Positions 35,019 to 43,931 of a stretch of 64,000 bases of DNA are shown piece after piece (within the stretch, counting starts at the first letter, position 1; every line of letters begins with the position of its first letter). Source of the DNA: an uncultured Oscillospiraceae bacterium (GTDB taxonomy: Bacteria > Bacillota_A > Clostridia > Oscillospirales > Oscillospiraceae); the NCBI GenBank assembly GCA_910579155.1, contig CAJTTS010000001.1, positions 154,469 through 218,468 on the forward strand, given 5' to 3'. The position numbers and the translations under genes were made by a program. The notes beneath the pieces were generated by a model that searched no databases, was not told where the DNA came from, and worked only from the letters and a program-made list of their open reading frames with translations.

Positions 35019-35823
35019 GGCAGTGTTCACATAAGGGCATCCACAATAAGAGCAAAATGGACAAAGGCTAAAAAAATGACATCAAGCTTATCATAGCGTG
35101 TGAAAATGCGGCGAAACCGTTTGATACGGCGGAACAGCCTCTCAACCTGATTGCGCTGTTTGTACAACTCTTTATCGTAGTTCCAAGGGTTTTTACGATT
35201 GCTTTTTGGTGGAACAACAGGAATATAACCAAGCTCCACTGCCAAAGCTCTCGTCTCATGCCCCTCATAAGCCCGGTCCATCAAAAGGTAAACCGGATGG
35301 TCTGCCGGGCCGAGCTGCCGCAAAAGAGTACGGCCTTCAGGACCATCACCGCAGTTTCCGCCAGACAACGACAAAATCATCCCATCTCGATCAGATGCGG
35401 CGACCATATGAAATTTGGTGTTCCACCCGCCCCGTGTCCTTCCGACGGATTGAGCGCCGTTTTTTCAAGGCTCCCATTCCATCCGGGTGAACCTTAATGC
35501 AGGTGGAATCCAAACTGATTACATTGACTTGGATCTGAATGATCCCCAGTTGCTGCAAACGCAGAAATGCCTTTTCCAAAACGCCCTTTTTCGCCCAGCG
35601 GTTTATCCGGACATAGATCACGTGCCAATCTCCATATTCTTTGGGCAGGCTCCTCCATTTGCACCCATTTTCCACTACGTACAGCACCGCGTTCAATACG
35701 TCCAGATTGCTGATTTTGGCCGGCTTCCGCTGCTTGGGAAAGCATTCTTTGATTTGCTCATATTGCTCTTTTCTCAATTTTATTCTTTTATTGTATCACA
35801 ATGTTGCTTATGTGAACACTACC
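35019..35823 (-). mobile_element. Intact IS5-family (IS427-like) insertion sequence, 805 bp
   Basis: Bounded by 17-bp terminal inverted repeats GGCAGTGTTCACATAAG (35019-35035) and its mate ending at 35823, with one mismatch. A TA dinucleotide flanks both sides (35017-35018 and 35824-35825), consistent with the short target duplication of this group. It holds one two-frame transposase. It is the only complete IS in the window and disrupts a zinc-finger gene. Confidence 0.9.
35027..35777 (-). CDS. IS5-family transposase, two frames joined by -1 frameshifting
   Basis: OrfA (35777 down to 35391; ISNLDVLNAVLYVVENGCKW, with the first catalytic Asp in ISLDSTCIKVHPDG) and OrfB (35407 down to 35027; VYLLMDRAYEGHETRAL with the second Asp, RNQVERLFRRIKRFRRI with the Glu). 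The join is at a run of six A followed by C near 35450, where slipping back one base gives KKTALNPSEG-type reading, the classic IS427-group programmed frameshift. The DDE triad is complete, so the element may be active. Confidence 0.85.
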
Positions 35824-36001
35824 TAATACAGGGGGCGTTTCCATGACCACATAGAAATAGCTTATCCAGCAATGATCCTTGGGTCATTTTGATTTGCCCA
35901 ATGCTCGCAAGTCATTCCCCCATATCTGCGCAACGCTGCAGAGCTATCAAATTGATCACTGCTTTGCTGGCTGGCATCCATTTCAGAGGTTGGTTCTTGT
36001 G

Positions 36002-36388
36002 CTACAAATTGGAAAGAACGTTGAATATCCCAAATGCGAGGAGCTGCCCATCATCGCCGTATACTTTTACATCAACTGCTACAGCCTTCCTTTTCCGACA
36101 CAGCACACTTCCAACCGCCCATGCCGTTCCGTTTGAAATATTATTTACAAAGCTGAAGCTGCTATTTTGTGTAGCATAAATCCGTCCGTCCAATGCAGCT
36201 GTCATTCCGGCGGTGACATCCGCCAGTCCATACATGGAACCTCCAAACATTTTTCCATCGTGATTTACCATATGTTCCGCTAATGGCATCTTCAGGCATA
36301 CAGTTTCTTTTTTTATATAGGCCAACTGAATCCCGTTTGATTTCAGGCATAAGACGTTTTCCAGTAGACCGCATATTTTTTGTTCCAC
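36002..36388 (-). CDS. PaaI-type hot-dog thioesterase
   Basis: 128 residues. A single hot-dog fold: HMVNHDGKMFGGSMYGLADV, with the N-H-x-G-x-x-x-G-G core of PaaI thioesterases, and the strand ATQNSSFSFVNNI. Hydrolyses acyl- or aryl-CoA thioesters in the cytoplasm. GTG start with AAGGAAA upstream. It lies at the outer end of the CoA cluster, downstream of the amidohydrolase, and probably recycles CoA from stalled intermediates. Confidence 0.8.
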   Translation of the reverse strand: MEQKICGLLENVLCLKSNGIQLAYIKKETVCLKMPLAEHMVNHDGKMFGGSMYGLADVTAGMTAALDGRIYATQNSSFSFVNNISNGTAWAVGSVLCRKRKAVAVDVKVYGDDGQLLAFGIFNVLSNL

Positions 36389-36404
36389 AATATTTTTCCT
36401 TTCC

Positions 36405-36522
36405 TCATTGCTGATTTTTCGGGTTCAGCAGCTTGAGGCTCTCATTCTTGGCAGTACCGTCCTCGTTGGGCTTAACAAATACCCACAGATTTCTTGTAAT
36501 GTCAAATTGAAGGTCAACCCTC
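36405..36522 (-). CDS. Very small ORF overlapping the amidohydrolase end
   Basis: 38 residues (MRVDLQFDITRNLWVFVKPN onward), with its ATG overlapping the amidohydrolase stop in a different frame. No family recognised; it fills the 110-base gap before the thioesterase gene. It could be a translated leader-like ORF or the remnant of a longer gene. Confidence 0.25.
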
Positions 36523-38172
36523 ATACACGATTTTTCCGTCAAAAATCGTGCATATATTCCGTGCCTGCTTGATTTGCTCGGGATCAAGCTCAAACAGGTT
36601 TCGACTGATCACTGCGACGTCGGCAAGCTTGCCTGCTTCCAGGGTGCCTGCCCTGTCCTCAAAACCGCTGGCAAAGGCCGCACCGATGGTGTAACCCTTC
36701 AGTACCTCTGCCAGGGTCATGGCCTGATCGGGATTGCTGCATTTCAGCTCTCCGTCCTCAAAACCCCGACGGGTAACAGCGGCATATATGGTCCGAATGG
36801 GATCAATGCGGACAACAGGGGTATCTGTTCCCACAGAAATTTTCACGCCCGCGTTAATCAAATCACGGTAGCGGGATTCCTTTCGATTCCGCTCAGGTCC
36901 GTAGAGAACCTCCCCACAGCCATTGAGCCAATCGGTAAGATGGGCGGGCTGAACGGAAGCAATGACGCCGTATTTTGCCATGCGCTGGACATCTTCATCT
37001 GTGATAATGTTCATGTGCTCTACCGCGTTGCGCATGGCGCCGTTCTTTTTCCAGGATCGCTCAAAGGCATCAATGGCCACCTTGGTCGAACGGTCACCCA
37101 GGCAATGGACCTTGACTGATAAGCCCATATTGTTGGCGCACTCTACGGCCTCACAGAACGCCTCAGGATCGGAAAGCAGGTCTCCGCTGGCAGCAGGGCG
37201 GTTGGCATAGGGCTGAAGCATCGCGCCGGTGCAGGTATCCGGCACACCGTCAAGCATAAACTTTGCACCAGCGACCCGGATCTTGTCGGTGCTGAAATAG
37301 GTTCCCAGATATTTCAGATCCACCAGCCCGGACTGGGCGGCGTGATCCTCGTTTTTGCCCAGTACGTTCGTCCCGCACCACTGATGGTAGCGGATGGTGA
37401 GCGCTCCTTGATTTTCAAGACGTTTTAGCGGCTCGATCGTATCAATCTGCACACGGGCCGGGAGAGCATTACACTCGGTAAAGCTGGTAATACCGTGCTT
37501 GTTGAGCAGGTGCATGAACTGTTCGTCCCACTGCGCTATGTCCTCGTGGTCATAAACTTCCACTATATAACGCACGGTATAGGAAAGGTTTTCGCACAGG
37601 AACCCGGTGAGCTCGCCATTCTCGTCACGGCGGGCATATTCGTCCGGCCATTCGGGATGCTGGTGGATGATGGAATCCAGATGGCACTCGTTGATGGCGG
37701 CGCTGTTCAGCCAGGCAGAGTGGCCACTGCTGCTGAGCAGATACACAGGAATGTCGGGGACTGCCGCATCCAGAGAGGCCCTTGTGGGCTCAGGCGCTCC
37801 CCGTCCCCAAGAGGTGAGGAAAAAGCATCGGCCATGAACTCGCTGGCAGTTCGGATTCTCCTCCAGGTAACGCACGACGCCGTCCACCACTTCCTGCTCG
37901 GAGCGGCAGCCCTCCAAATGTTTAATGCAGTCGCCAAACTCGCGCACCGCAGCCGTTTGATAGTGGCCATGCCCGTCAAAAAAGCCGGGCATGATAAGCT
38001 GGTTGCCGAAGTCCTTGCGCGTGGTATCCGGGCTGGCATAGGTTTCGGCTGTCTGCCGGTCTCCCACGAATATGATCCGATTACCGCGAATGACAACCGC
38101 TCCCGGGAAGGGGCGGTCCTGTACAGAATCAAAGATCGCTGTGCTGTACAAAATGAGATCCGCTTTTTCCAT
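36514..38172 (-). CDS. YtcJ-like metal-dependent amidohydrolase
   Basis: 552 residues. Metallo-dependent hydrolase with a composite beta-sandwich at the termini. Metal motif FFDGHGHYQ (H-x-H) near residue 67, VKVHCLGDRSTKVAIDAF with a metal His, AVEHMNIITDEDV, SVQPAHLTDWLN, and the C-terminal SVGTDTPVVRIDP containing the metal Asp. It hydrolyses amide or related C-N bonds; the natural substrate of this subgroup is unknown. The ATG at 38172 follows GGGAGG at a 7-base spacing. Same strand as the thioesterase and LysR genes; may release the acid that the divergent CoA genes process. Confidence 0.85.
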   Translation of the reverse strand: MEKADLILYSTAIFDSVQDRPFPGAVVIRGNRIIFVGDRQTAETYASPDTTRKDFGNQLIMPGFFDGHGHYQTAAVREFGDCIKHLEGCRSEQEVVDGVVRYLEENPNCQRVHGRCFFLTSWGRGAPEPTRASLDAAVPDIPVYLLSSSGHSAWLNSAAINECHLDSIIHQHPEWPDEYARRDENGELTGFLCENLSYTVRYIVEVYDHEDIAQWDEQFMHLLNKHGITSFTECNALPARVQIDTIEPLKRLENQGALTIRYHQWCGTNVLGKNEDHAAQSGLVDLKYLGTYFSTDKIRVAGAKFMLDGVPDTCTGAMLQPYANRPAASGDLLSDPEAFCEAVECANNMGLSVKVHCLGDRSTKVAIDAFERSWKKNGAMRNAVEHMNIITDEDVQRMAKYGVIASVQPAHLTDWLNGCGEVLYGPERNRKESRYRDLINAGVKISVGTDTPVVRIDPIRTIYAAVTRRGFEDGELKCSNPDQAMTLAEVLKGYTIGAAFASGFEDRAGTLEAGKLADVAVISRNLFELDPEQIKQARNICTIFDGKIVYEG

Positions 38173-38392
38173 GAATAAACCTCCCACTATTTTTGATGTG
38201 CTGAGAGCTTCATTGGACCCGGCCGAGTTCAATTTGTGCTGATCTGCTGCTTTTTAACGGTCAGACTGTCTGCTCTGTCGTATCGTCATTATAGTTTTAT
38301 TCTGAAACAAAGTAAAATTGTAAATTCGACTCTTAGTTATAAAGAATCTTTGTATTTTTCCGGAGAGCCTTGGTCCGGAATTTTCCATCAAA

Positions 38393-38428
38393 AAAGCGGC
38401 GGACTGCCTGTGGGCAGTCCGCCGCTTT
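38393..38428 (-). terminator. Strong terminator of the LysR gene
   Basis: Perfect 16-bp inverted repeat AAAGCGGCGGACTGCC/GGCAGTCCGCCGCTTT with a TGTG loop, followed on the minus strand by TTTTTT. It lies 17 bases after the lysR stop and separates it from the amidohydrolase operon. Confidence 0.9.
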
Positions 38429-38444
38429 CATTGCTCACCAGCTC

Positions 38445-39329
38445 TTAAGCCAAGATATTGATGCCTTCGATTTTGCAAAGATTGTCGATCAAGGTTTGGC
38501 GGATGATCTCAAAATAGTCCATCCGCACAGGCATTTGACTGATTAGTACAAGCCGCCTGGGGGGTGGTTCACTGTCAACCGGGCAAACCATAAAGCCGTC
38601 AGGAAACTTGTCCAAATACGAAACGGGGATCAGCGCCCACGCATCCTGATCAATAAACAGCATGACCGGGTCTTCTATTCCCGTGGCGGAGACCAGTGGT
38701 TTCCCTTTACCGCCAAAGTAATGCTTTTGCCAGGTACGGCCCTCGTTGCTGAATACGATGAAAACCTGCTTTTCCACATTTAAGCTGCCGATTCGCTGTG
38801 TGCCATGATATTTGGAATCTTTACGGCAAACAAAAACCATTTTTTCGTCTGCAAGCGGTAAAATCTGCACTTTGTCAAAGGTAAGCAGCTCACACACAAG
38901 GGCGCAGTCAATCCGGCCGTGCTCCACCTCATTGTACGCATCCAGTGTGTTCTTTCCGGCCAGCAGGATCTCACACTCCGGCTTTACCTGCCGCAATTTC
39001 CGAAAAATCTGGGGCAGCAATCTGCGGCACATACTGGGTGCACAGGAAAAATGATACTGCTCCGCGCCGCCCAACTCCATCAGATCCTCGGTTTCCTGCC
39101 AGATGCGCAGCCATTTTTCGGCCTGCGGCAGAAAAACCCTTCCCTCCGGCGTCAAGGTCAGGTAATGGATTCCCTTCCCCCGGATGATTAGCTGCTTGCC
39201 CAGCTCTTTCTCCAGAGAGGTGATTTGCCAGCTGATTGTGGGCTGCGTGGTAAAGGTTCGCTCCGCCGCCTGCGTGAAGGTGCCATATTTGCAGACTGCG
39301 AGGAACGCCTCGATTTGCTGAATTTTCAT
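38445..39329 (-). CDS. LysR-type transcriptional regulator
   Basis: 294 residues. The N-terminal winged HTH (IEAFLAVCKYGTFTQAAERT followed by TQPTISWQITSLEKELGKQL) is followed by a LysR substrate-binding domain (about 90-290; LLPQIFRKLRQVKPECEILL, IDCALVCELL). Divergent from the CoA-transferase operon with overlapping promoters in between, so it is the obvious regulator of that pathway, responding to a pathway metabolite. Confidence 0.9.
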   Translation of the reverse strand: MKIQQIEAFLAVCKYGTFTQAAERTFTTQPTISWQITSLEKELGKQLIIRGKGIHYLTLTPEGRVFLPQAEKWLRIWQETEDLMELGGAEQYHFSCAPSMCRRLLPQIFRKLRQVKPECEILLAGKNTLDAYNEVEHGRIDCALVCELLTFDKVQILPLADEKMVFVCRKDSKYHGTQRIGSLNVEKQVFIVFSNEGRTWQKHYFGGKGKPLVSATGIEDPVMLFIDQDAWALIPVSYLDKFPDGFMVCPVDSEPPPRRLVLISQMPVRMDYFEIIRQTLIDNLCKIEGINILA

Positions 39330-39479
39330 TGCTCACCGTCCCATTTCTGCATCGGATGGTCAAAGCAGGCTTTCCCCCAAATGACTGAATCATGCAAAAA
39401 AATTGATTTTTGTTAATATCTGTAAGGTGAATGTTGAAAAGCATAAGCTTTCCTCAAAATGAAATACAAGATTTCTTTT

Positions 39480-39530
39480 ATTATAGCACCAAATTTTCAA
39501 TTTTACAATAGCCATCAGTAGAAATATACT
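39480..39530. promoter_or_regulatory. Overlapping divergent promoters of lysR and the CoA operon
   Basis: Minus strand: -35 TTGTAA (39503-39508), 17-base spacer, -10 TATAAT (39480-39485), reading toward lysR. Plus strand: -35 TTTACA (39502-39507), 17-base spacer, -10 TATACT (39525-39530), reading toward the CoA-transferase. The two -35 boxes share almost the same bases, so one bound LysR dimer could control both. Confidence 0.8.
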
Positions 39531-39606
39531 AAGCATCAAGCAGAGAAGTAGATGAAATTGGTGAAAATCCAAAACCCCATCCAATCTAGTTGAGGAGGAC
39601 ATATTC

Positions 39607-40782
39607 ATGAAGAAATTCCTGCAAGGCATCAAGGTCATTGGCTTTGAGACAGCTGGCGCTGGCCCTACCACATCAAAGCTGCTGGCTGAGTACGGCGCGG
39701 ATGTGATCATGATCGAGCCTATTAACGGCGTGAACACCCGCGGTCAGATCAATTTCGACTTTTACTTCCTGCACAAAAAGAGCATCGCCGTAAACATGAA
39801 GACCCCGGAAGGGCTGGAGATCGTGGATAAGCTCCTGTCCACGGCGGACGTGTTCGTCAGCAACTACCGTAAACGGGCCATCGACAAGTTCGGACTGGAC
39901 TATGAGACGCTCCACGCCAAATACCCCCGCCTGATCCACGCAACGCTGACCGGCTACGGTGAGAACGGCCCCATGAAAGATGCGCCTGGGTTCGACACCA
40001 CCGCCTATTGGGGCCGGGGCGGCCTGGCCAAGTCCGTCCGGGAGAGGGACGGCTCCCCTATCGTCACCCCCAGCGCCATCGGTGACATTGGCAGCGGAAC
40101 CATGCTGTGTGGCGGCGTGCTGGGCGCACTGTTCCACCGTGAGCGCACCGGCGAGGCCATGAAGGTCTATATCTCTCTGTACAGCGCCGCCATTTTCCAG
40201 AACAATGAGCAGATGTTTCAGGCTCAATACGGGTTAAACTACCCCCTTTCCCGCCTGACGCCCCGCCGGGCCTATGCCAACACCTATCTGCTGAAGGACG
40301 GCTACTTCCATTTCCACACCCTGGACCCTGACCGGGATATGCCCAAGATCATGCACATCATCGGACGGGATGAGCTGATAGACGATCCCAGCTTCAAGGG
40401 CCACTGGAAGGATTCTGGGGACAAGGCGCTGGAAATCCGGGAAATCATGGACGCGGGTTTCACCCGGCTGACGGTTGCCGAGGCCAAAGCTGCTTTCAAG
40501 GAACAGGATATCGCGTTTGGCGAGATCTGCGGTCCTGATGACGTGCTCAAGGACCCCCAGGCAGAGACCAATCAGCTGCTCTCTCACCACAAGCTGCTCA
40601 ACGGCACCGAGGCGGTCTATGCAAACTCTCCTATCAAGTACATGGACGATGCCCCCTGCGAGGACGGCCCCGCCCCCCGGCTGGGCGAGCATACGGTGGA
40701 GCTGCTCAGGGAATGCGGCTACAGTGACGAGCAGATCGCCGCGTTCTGTACAAATAATGTGGTCTACGCGGAGAACATGTGA
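39607..40782 (+). CDS. Class III CoA-transferase (CaiB/BaiF family), first copy
   Basis: 391 residues, full length. Class III landmarks: IGFETAGAGPTTSKLLAEYG at the start, KKSIAVNMKTPEGLEIVDKL, DVFVSNYRKRAIDKFGLDY, YGENGPMKDAPGFD, and SAIGDIGSGTMLCGGVLGAL with the catalytic Asp. Transfers CoA between carboxylic acids without ATP. GAGGAGGAC precedes the ATG. First gene of the plus-strand operon, followed after 3 bases by the aldo/keto reductase. The acid substrate is unknown. Confidence 0.9.
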   Translation: MKKFLQGIKVIGFETAGAGPTTSKLLAEYGADVIMIEPINGVNTRGQINFDFYFLHKKSIAVNMKTPEGLEIVDKLLSTADVFVSNYRKRAIDKFGLDYETLHAKYPRLIHATLTGYGENGPMKDAPGFDTTAYWGRGGLAKSVRERDGSPIVTPSAIGDIGSGTMLCGGVLGALFHRERTGEAMKVYISLYSAAIFQNNEQMFQAQYGLNYPLSRLTPRRAYANTYLLKDGYFHFHTLDPDRDMPKIMHIIGRDELIDDPSFKGHWKDSGDKALEIREIMDAGFTRLTVAEAKAAFKEQDIAFGEICGPDDVLKDPQAETNQLLSHHKLLNGTEAVYANSPIKYMDDAPCEDGPAPRLGEHTVELLRECGYSDEQIAAFCTNNVVYAENM

Positions 40783-40785
40783 GCC

Positions 40786-41634
40786 ATGGAAACTGTAATG
40801 CTAAACAATGGCGTACAGATGCCGGTGATTGGCTTCGGAACGTTTCAAATCCCGGATTTGGTTCAGTGTGAGCAATGTGTGCTGGACGCCGTTGAGATTG
40901 GCTACCGCTCGATAGACACCGCCGCCCATTATCACAACGAGGAGGCGGTGGGTAGGGCGGTCAAGAAGTGCGGCCTTCCCCGTGAAGAACTGTTCATTAC
41001 CAGCAAACTGATGGTGTGCGATGCCGGTTATGACCGCACCATGAAGGCGTTTGCGCGCACCATGAAAAAGCTGGGACTTGATTATCTCGACCTATATTTG
41101 ATCCACCACGCCTACGGAGACTGCTACGGCTCCTGGCGGGCCATGGAGGAACTTTATCGGAACGGGGATATCCGGGCCATCGGCGTATCCAACTTTGAAC
41201 CCTATCGTTTTGTAGATCTGGCCCTCAACAATGACATCATCCCTATGGTGGATCAGACGGAAACCCACCCCTTCTTCCACCAGAACGCGCTGAAAAAAAC
41301 GCTGGCGGAGTACAATGTTCCGCTGATTGCTTCCGAACCCATGGCGCAGGGCAAAAATGGCTTGTTTACGCACCCGGAGCTGGAAAGAATCGGAGAGAAA
41401 TACGGAAAGTCCGTGGCCCAGGTCATTCTGCGCTGGCATTATCAGCGGGGAGATATCATCATTCCGAAGTCGGTGCATAAAAGCCGTATGCTGGAGAATT
41501 TCTCCATCTTTGACTTTTCGCTTGATGAGGGGGATTTGGCTGTCTTTGACCGAATGGACCAAAACCACGGCCTGTTCGGCGACCGGCGCGACCCAGAACG
41601 GGTGAAGCTGTTTTGCAGCATGAAATCAGAATAA
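40786..41634 (+). CDS. Aldo/keto reductase
   Basis: 282 residues. The AKR tetrad is intact: Asp in YRSIDTAAHYHNE, Tyr in the same segment (AHYHNE), Lys in LFITSKLMV and His in LYLIHHAYG. The NADP(H)-binding C-terminal IIIPKSVHKSRMLENF is present. Reduces a ketone or aldehyde with NAD(P)H, or the reverse. It sits 3 bases after the CoA-transferase, which is unusual company for an AKR and suggests a keto or hydroxy group on the pathway's substrate. Confidence 0.9.
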   Translation: METVMLNNGVQMPVIGFGTFQIPDLVQCEQCVLDAVEIGYRSIDTAAHYHNEEAVGRAVKKCGLPREELFITSKLMVCDAGYDRTMKAFARTMKKLGLDYLDLYLIHHAYGDCYGSWRAMEELYRNGDIRAIGVSNFEPYRFVDLALNNDIIPMVDQTETHPFFHQNALKKTLAEYNVPLIASEPMAQGKNGLFTHPELERIGEKYGKSVAQVILRWHYQRGDIIIPKSVHKSRMLENFSIFDFSLDEGDLAVFDRMDQNHGLFGDRRDPERVKLFCSMKSE

Positions 41635-41651
41635 CACAGGGGGCATACGGA

Positions 41652-42542
41652 ATGTTTGAAAACCTGATTGGAACAGGGCTGGGCTGGCAGCGGCTGGAGT
41701 ACAACTGGAGAGACAGCGCACTGTACGCTTTGGCGGTGGGTGCGGATGAGACCGATTTGCTATACACCTATGAGCGGGATATGAAAGCTATCCCTTCCTT
41801 TGTGGCGACTCCCTATTACAATGCCGTCAACATAGAGCCTAAGCAGCCCCGTCCCTATCCCGTCAACTACCTTATTGCCGATGAACTGTCCAAGCGGCTT
41901 GGGCGCCCCATCAATATGGGCTTCCATATGGGGTTTCAAATCGAAATGAGGCGTCCTGTGGATCCGATCAAGGGCACTCTGCTCAGCAAAAGCTGGCTGG
42001 ATAAGTTCTATGACCGCGGGGCCGGGAAAGGGCTGGACCTGGAGGTCAAAAACGAAATATACGATGAAGCTGGCAGGCTGCTGGCCGTCAATACCTCCTA
42101 TCATCGGATGAAGGGGGAGGGTGTGGACGGATTCGGCGGAGAACCGCCGGTAAAAAAGGTGGTGGAGTTCCCGGACCGTTCCCCGGACCAGGTGGTGAAC
42201 TCTTACATCAGCAAAACGCAGAATGTTTTGTACCGCCTCACCGGTGACACCAATCTGACGCACATTGACCCTGAGCAGGCAATGAAAGCCACCGGGCACG
42301 GTGTGTTTATGCAGGGCCTGTCTTCGCTGGGATTTGCCACCCGCATGATGATCAAGGCCATGATTCCCGGAGAGCCGGAGCGGATGAAGCGCATCTATGT
42401 CCAGATGAGGAGCATGGCCTTTCCTGATACCCCCGTTCAGATTCAAGCCTGGAAAATTGGCGATGGACAAGCCGTCTTCCGCTACCTCGATCAAAACACA
42501 GGAAAGGCCATTTTAGACAACTGCGAGTTTGAATGGGAATAA
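41652..42542 (+). CDS. MaoC-family (hydratase-2 type) enoyl-CoA hydratase, first copy
   Basis: 296 residues, a double hot-dog protein. The N-terminal half (YNWRDSALYALAVGA) and C-terminal half with the hydratase-2 motif GDTNLTHIDPEQA, holding the catalytic Asp and His, resemble peroxisomal hydratase 2. Adds or removes water across a 2-enoyl-CoA (R-specific). The start at 41652 follows AGGGGG; an in-frame ATG at 41613 lies inside the AKR gene. Paired with a related hydratase two genes downstream. Confidence 0.9.
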   Translation: MFENLIGTGLGWQRLEYNWRDSALYALAVGADETDLLYTYERDMKAIPSFVATPYYNAVNIEPKQPRPYPVNYLIADELSKRLGRPINMGFHMGFQIEMRRPVDPIKGTLLSKSWLDKFYDRGAGKGLDLEVKNEIYDEAGRLLAVNTSYHRMKGEGVDGFGGEPPVKKVVEFPDRSPDQVVNSYISKTQNVLYRLTGDTNLTHIDPEQAMKATGHGVFMQGLSSLGFATRMMIKAMIPGEPERMKRIYVQMRSMAFPDTPVQIQAWKIGDGQAVFRYLDQNTGKAILDNCEFEWE

Positions 42543-42673
42543 GCCGTCTAAAAAAGCTCTGCCGGGGATAAGGAAGGGGATTCTCAGCCTTTGTGAAGGG
42601 AAGTGATAGCAGCCACAGTTCAGCCGTCTGCAAGTCTATCAATCACAAACGAAAAAGATAGGAGATATGCCTT

Positions 42674-43898
42674 ATGAAACCGCTGCAGGGGATCCGCGTG
42701 CTTGATTTCACCCAGTTTATGGCCGGGCCTATGGCTACCATGCTGCTGAGCGACTTGGGCGCCGAGGTGATCAAGTTTGAAAACGCTTCCACCGGCGGGG
42801 ACAGCACCCGATACGGCAAGTACATCAAGGACGGCGCGTCCAGCCATTATGCCACCCGCAACCGCGGCAAAAAGAGTGTCGCCATCAATATGAAAGACCC
42901 CGCCCAGCGGGACCTATTCCTAAAACTGGTCAAAACCGCCGATGTGGTCATTGAGAATTACAAACCCGGCACCATGGAGAAATTTGGCGTTACCTATAAG
43001 GTCATGGAGGAAATCAATCCCAGGATTACCTATGTCCGTATCTCCGGTTATGGGCAGGAAGGGGCCCTACGCCGATCACGCCGCCTTTGACGCCACAATC
43101 CAGGCGGAAGCGGGCGTCATGAGCATCACCGGCCCGGAGGGCAGCAGCGGCTATAAATGCGGCGCCTCTATCGGCGATTACTCCGGCGCTCTCATGGGCT
43201 GCATTTCCGCCCTCACCGGCGTGTTGGACGCCCAGCGCACCGGCCATGGCCGCTGCATCGACGTAAGCATGATGGACGCGCTGATTTTCCTCCAGGAAAA
43301 CCAGCTCAGCGTCTATAAGGTTACTGGAAAAATGCCTCAGCCTGCGGGCAACCGCTATCCGGCCTCCAGCCCCATCGGGGATTTCATGTGTAAGGATGGA
43401 ATTCCCATTATGCTGAACATCTCCACAGACAAACAGTGGGCGGATTTTGCCAAGGTACTGGGACAGCCCCAATGGCTGGAGAATCCCTTGTTCGAGTCTA
43501 TGAGCAAGCGGGCGGAGAACTTCCGCGCGGTGGAGGCTGAGGTCAACCGGGTATTCGCGGAAATGACCAGTGATGAGGTGGCAGAAAAGCTCCAGAGCGT
43601 CCAATCTGTATATGGACGCATCAATAACTACGAGACCTTGGTTAACCACCCTCAGGTGGCCTTTCGCAAAACCTTCGTCAATGCCAACTACGCAAACGGC
43701 ATCCATTACAGCGTCCCGGGCAATCCCCTGCTGGTGAGCGGCATGGAGCGGGAGATGGAGTATCCCACCGCCAAGCTGGGGGAACATACTTTTGAAATCC
43801 TGGGCGAGGTGTGCGACGCAAAGACCCTCCACGAGATTATGGACCCCGTTCAGAAGAAGGCGGAAGACAAGGCCGCCGAGCTGTATGCCAAAAGCTGA
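42674..43898 (+). pseudogene. Class III CoA-transferase, second copy, one-base frameshift
   Basis: Full-length CaiB/BaiF protein in two frames. The first frame runs GIRVLDFTQFMAGPMATMLL to VRISGYGQEG. An extra G in the GGGG run at about 43060 shifts reading. The second frame resumes exactly in register of the family with PYADHAAFDATIQAEAGVMS, CGASIGDYSGALMG (catalytic Asp) and on to the C-terminus. Everything else is intact, so this is either a very recent mutation or an assembly error in a homopolymer. AGGAG lies 9 bases before the ATG. Confidence 0.85.
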
Positions 43899-43931
43899 AC
43901 CAAAACACAATACAGAAAAGGAGCGATAGAG

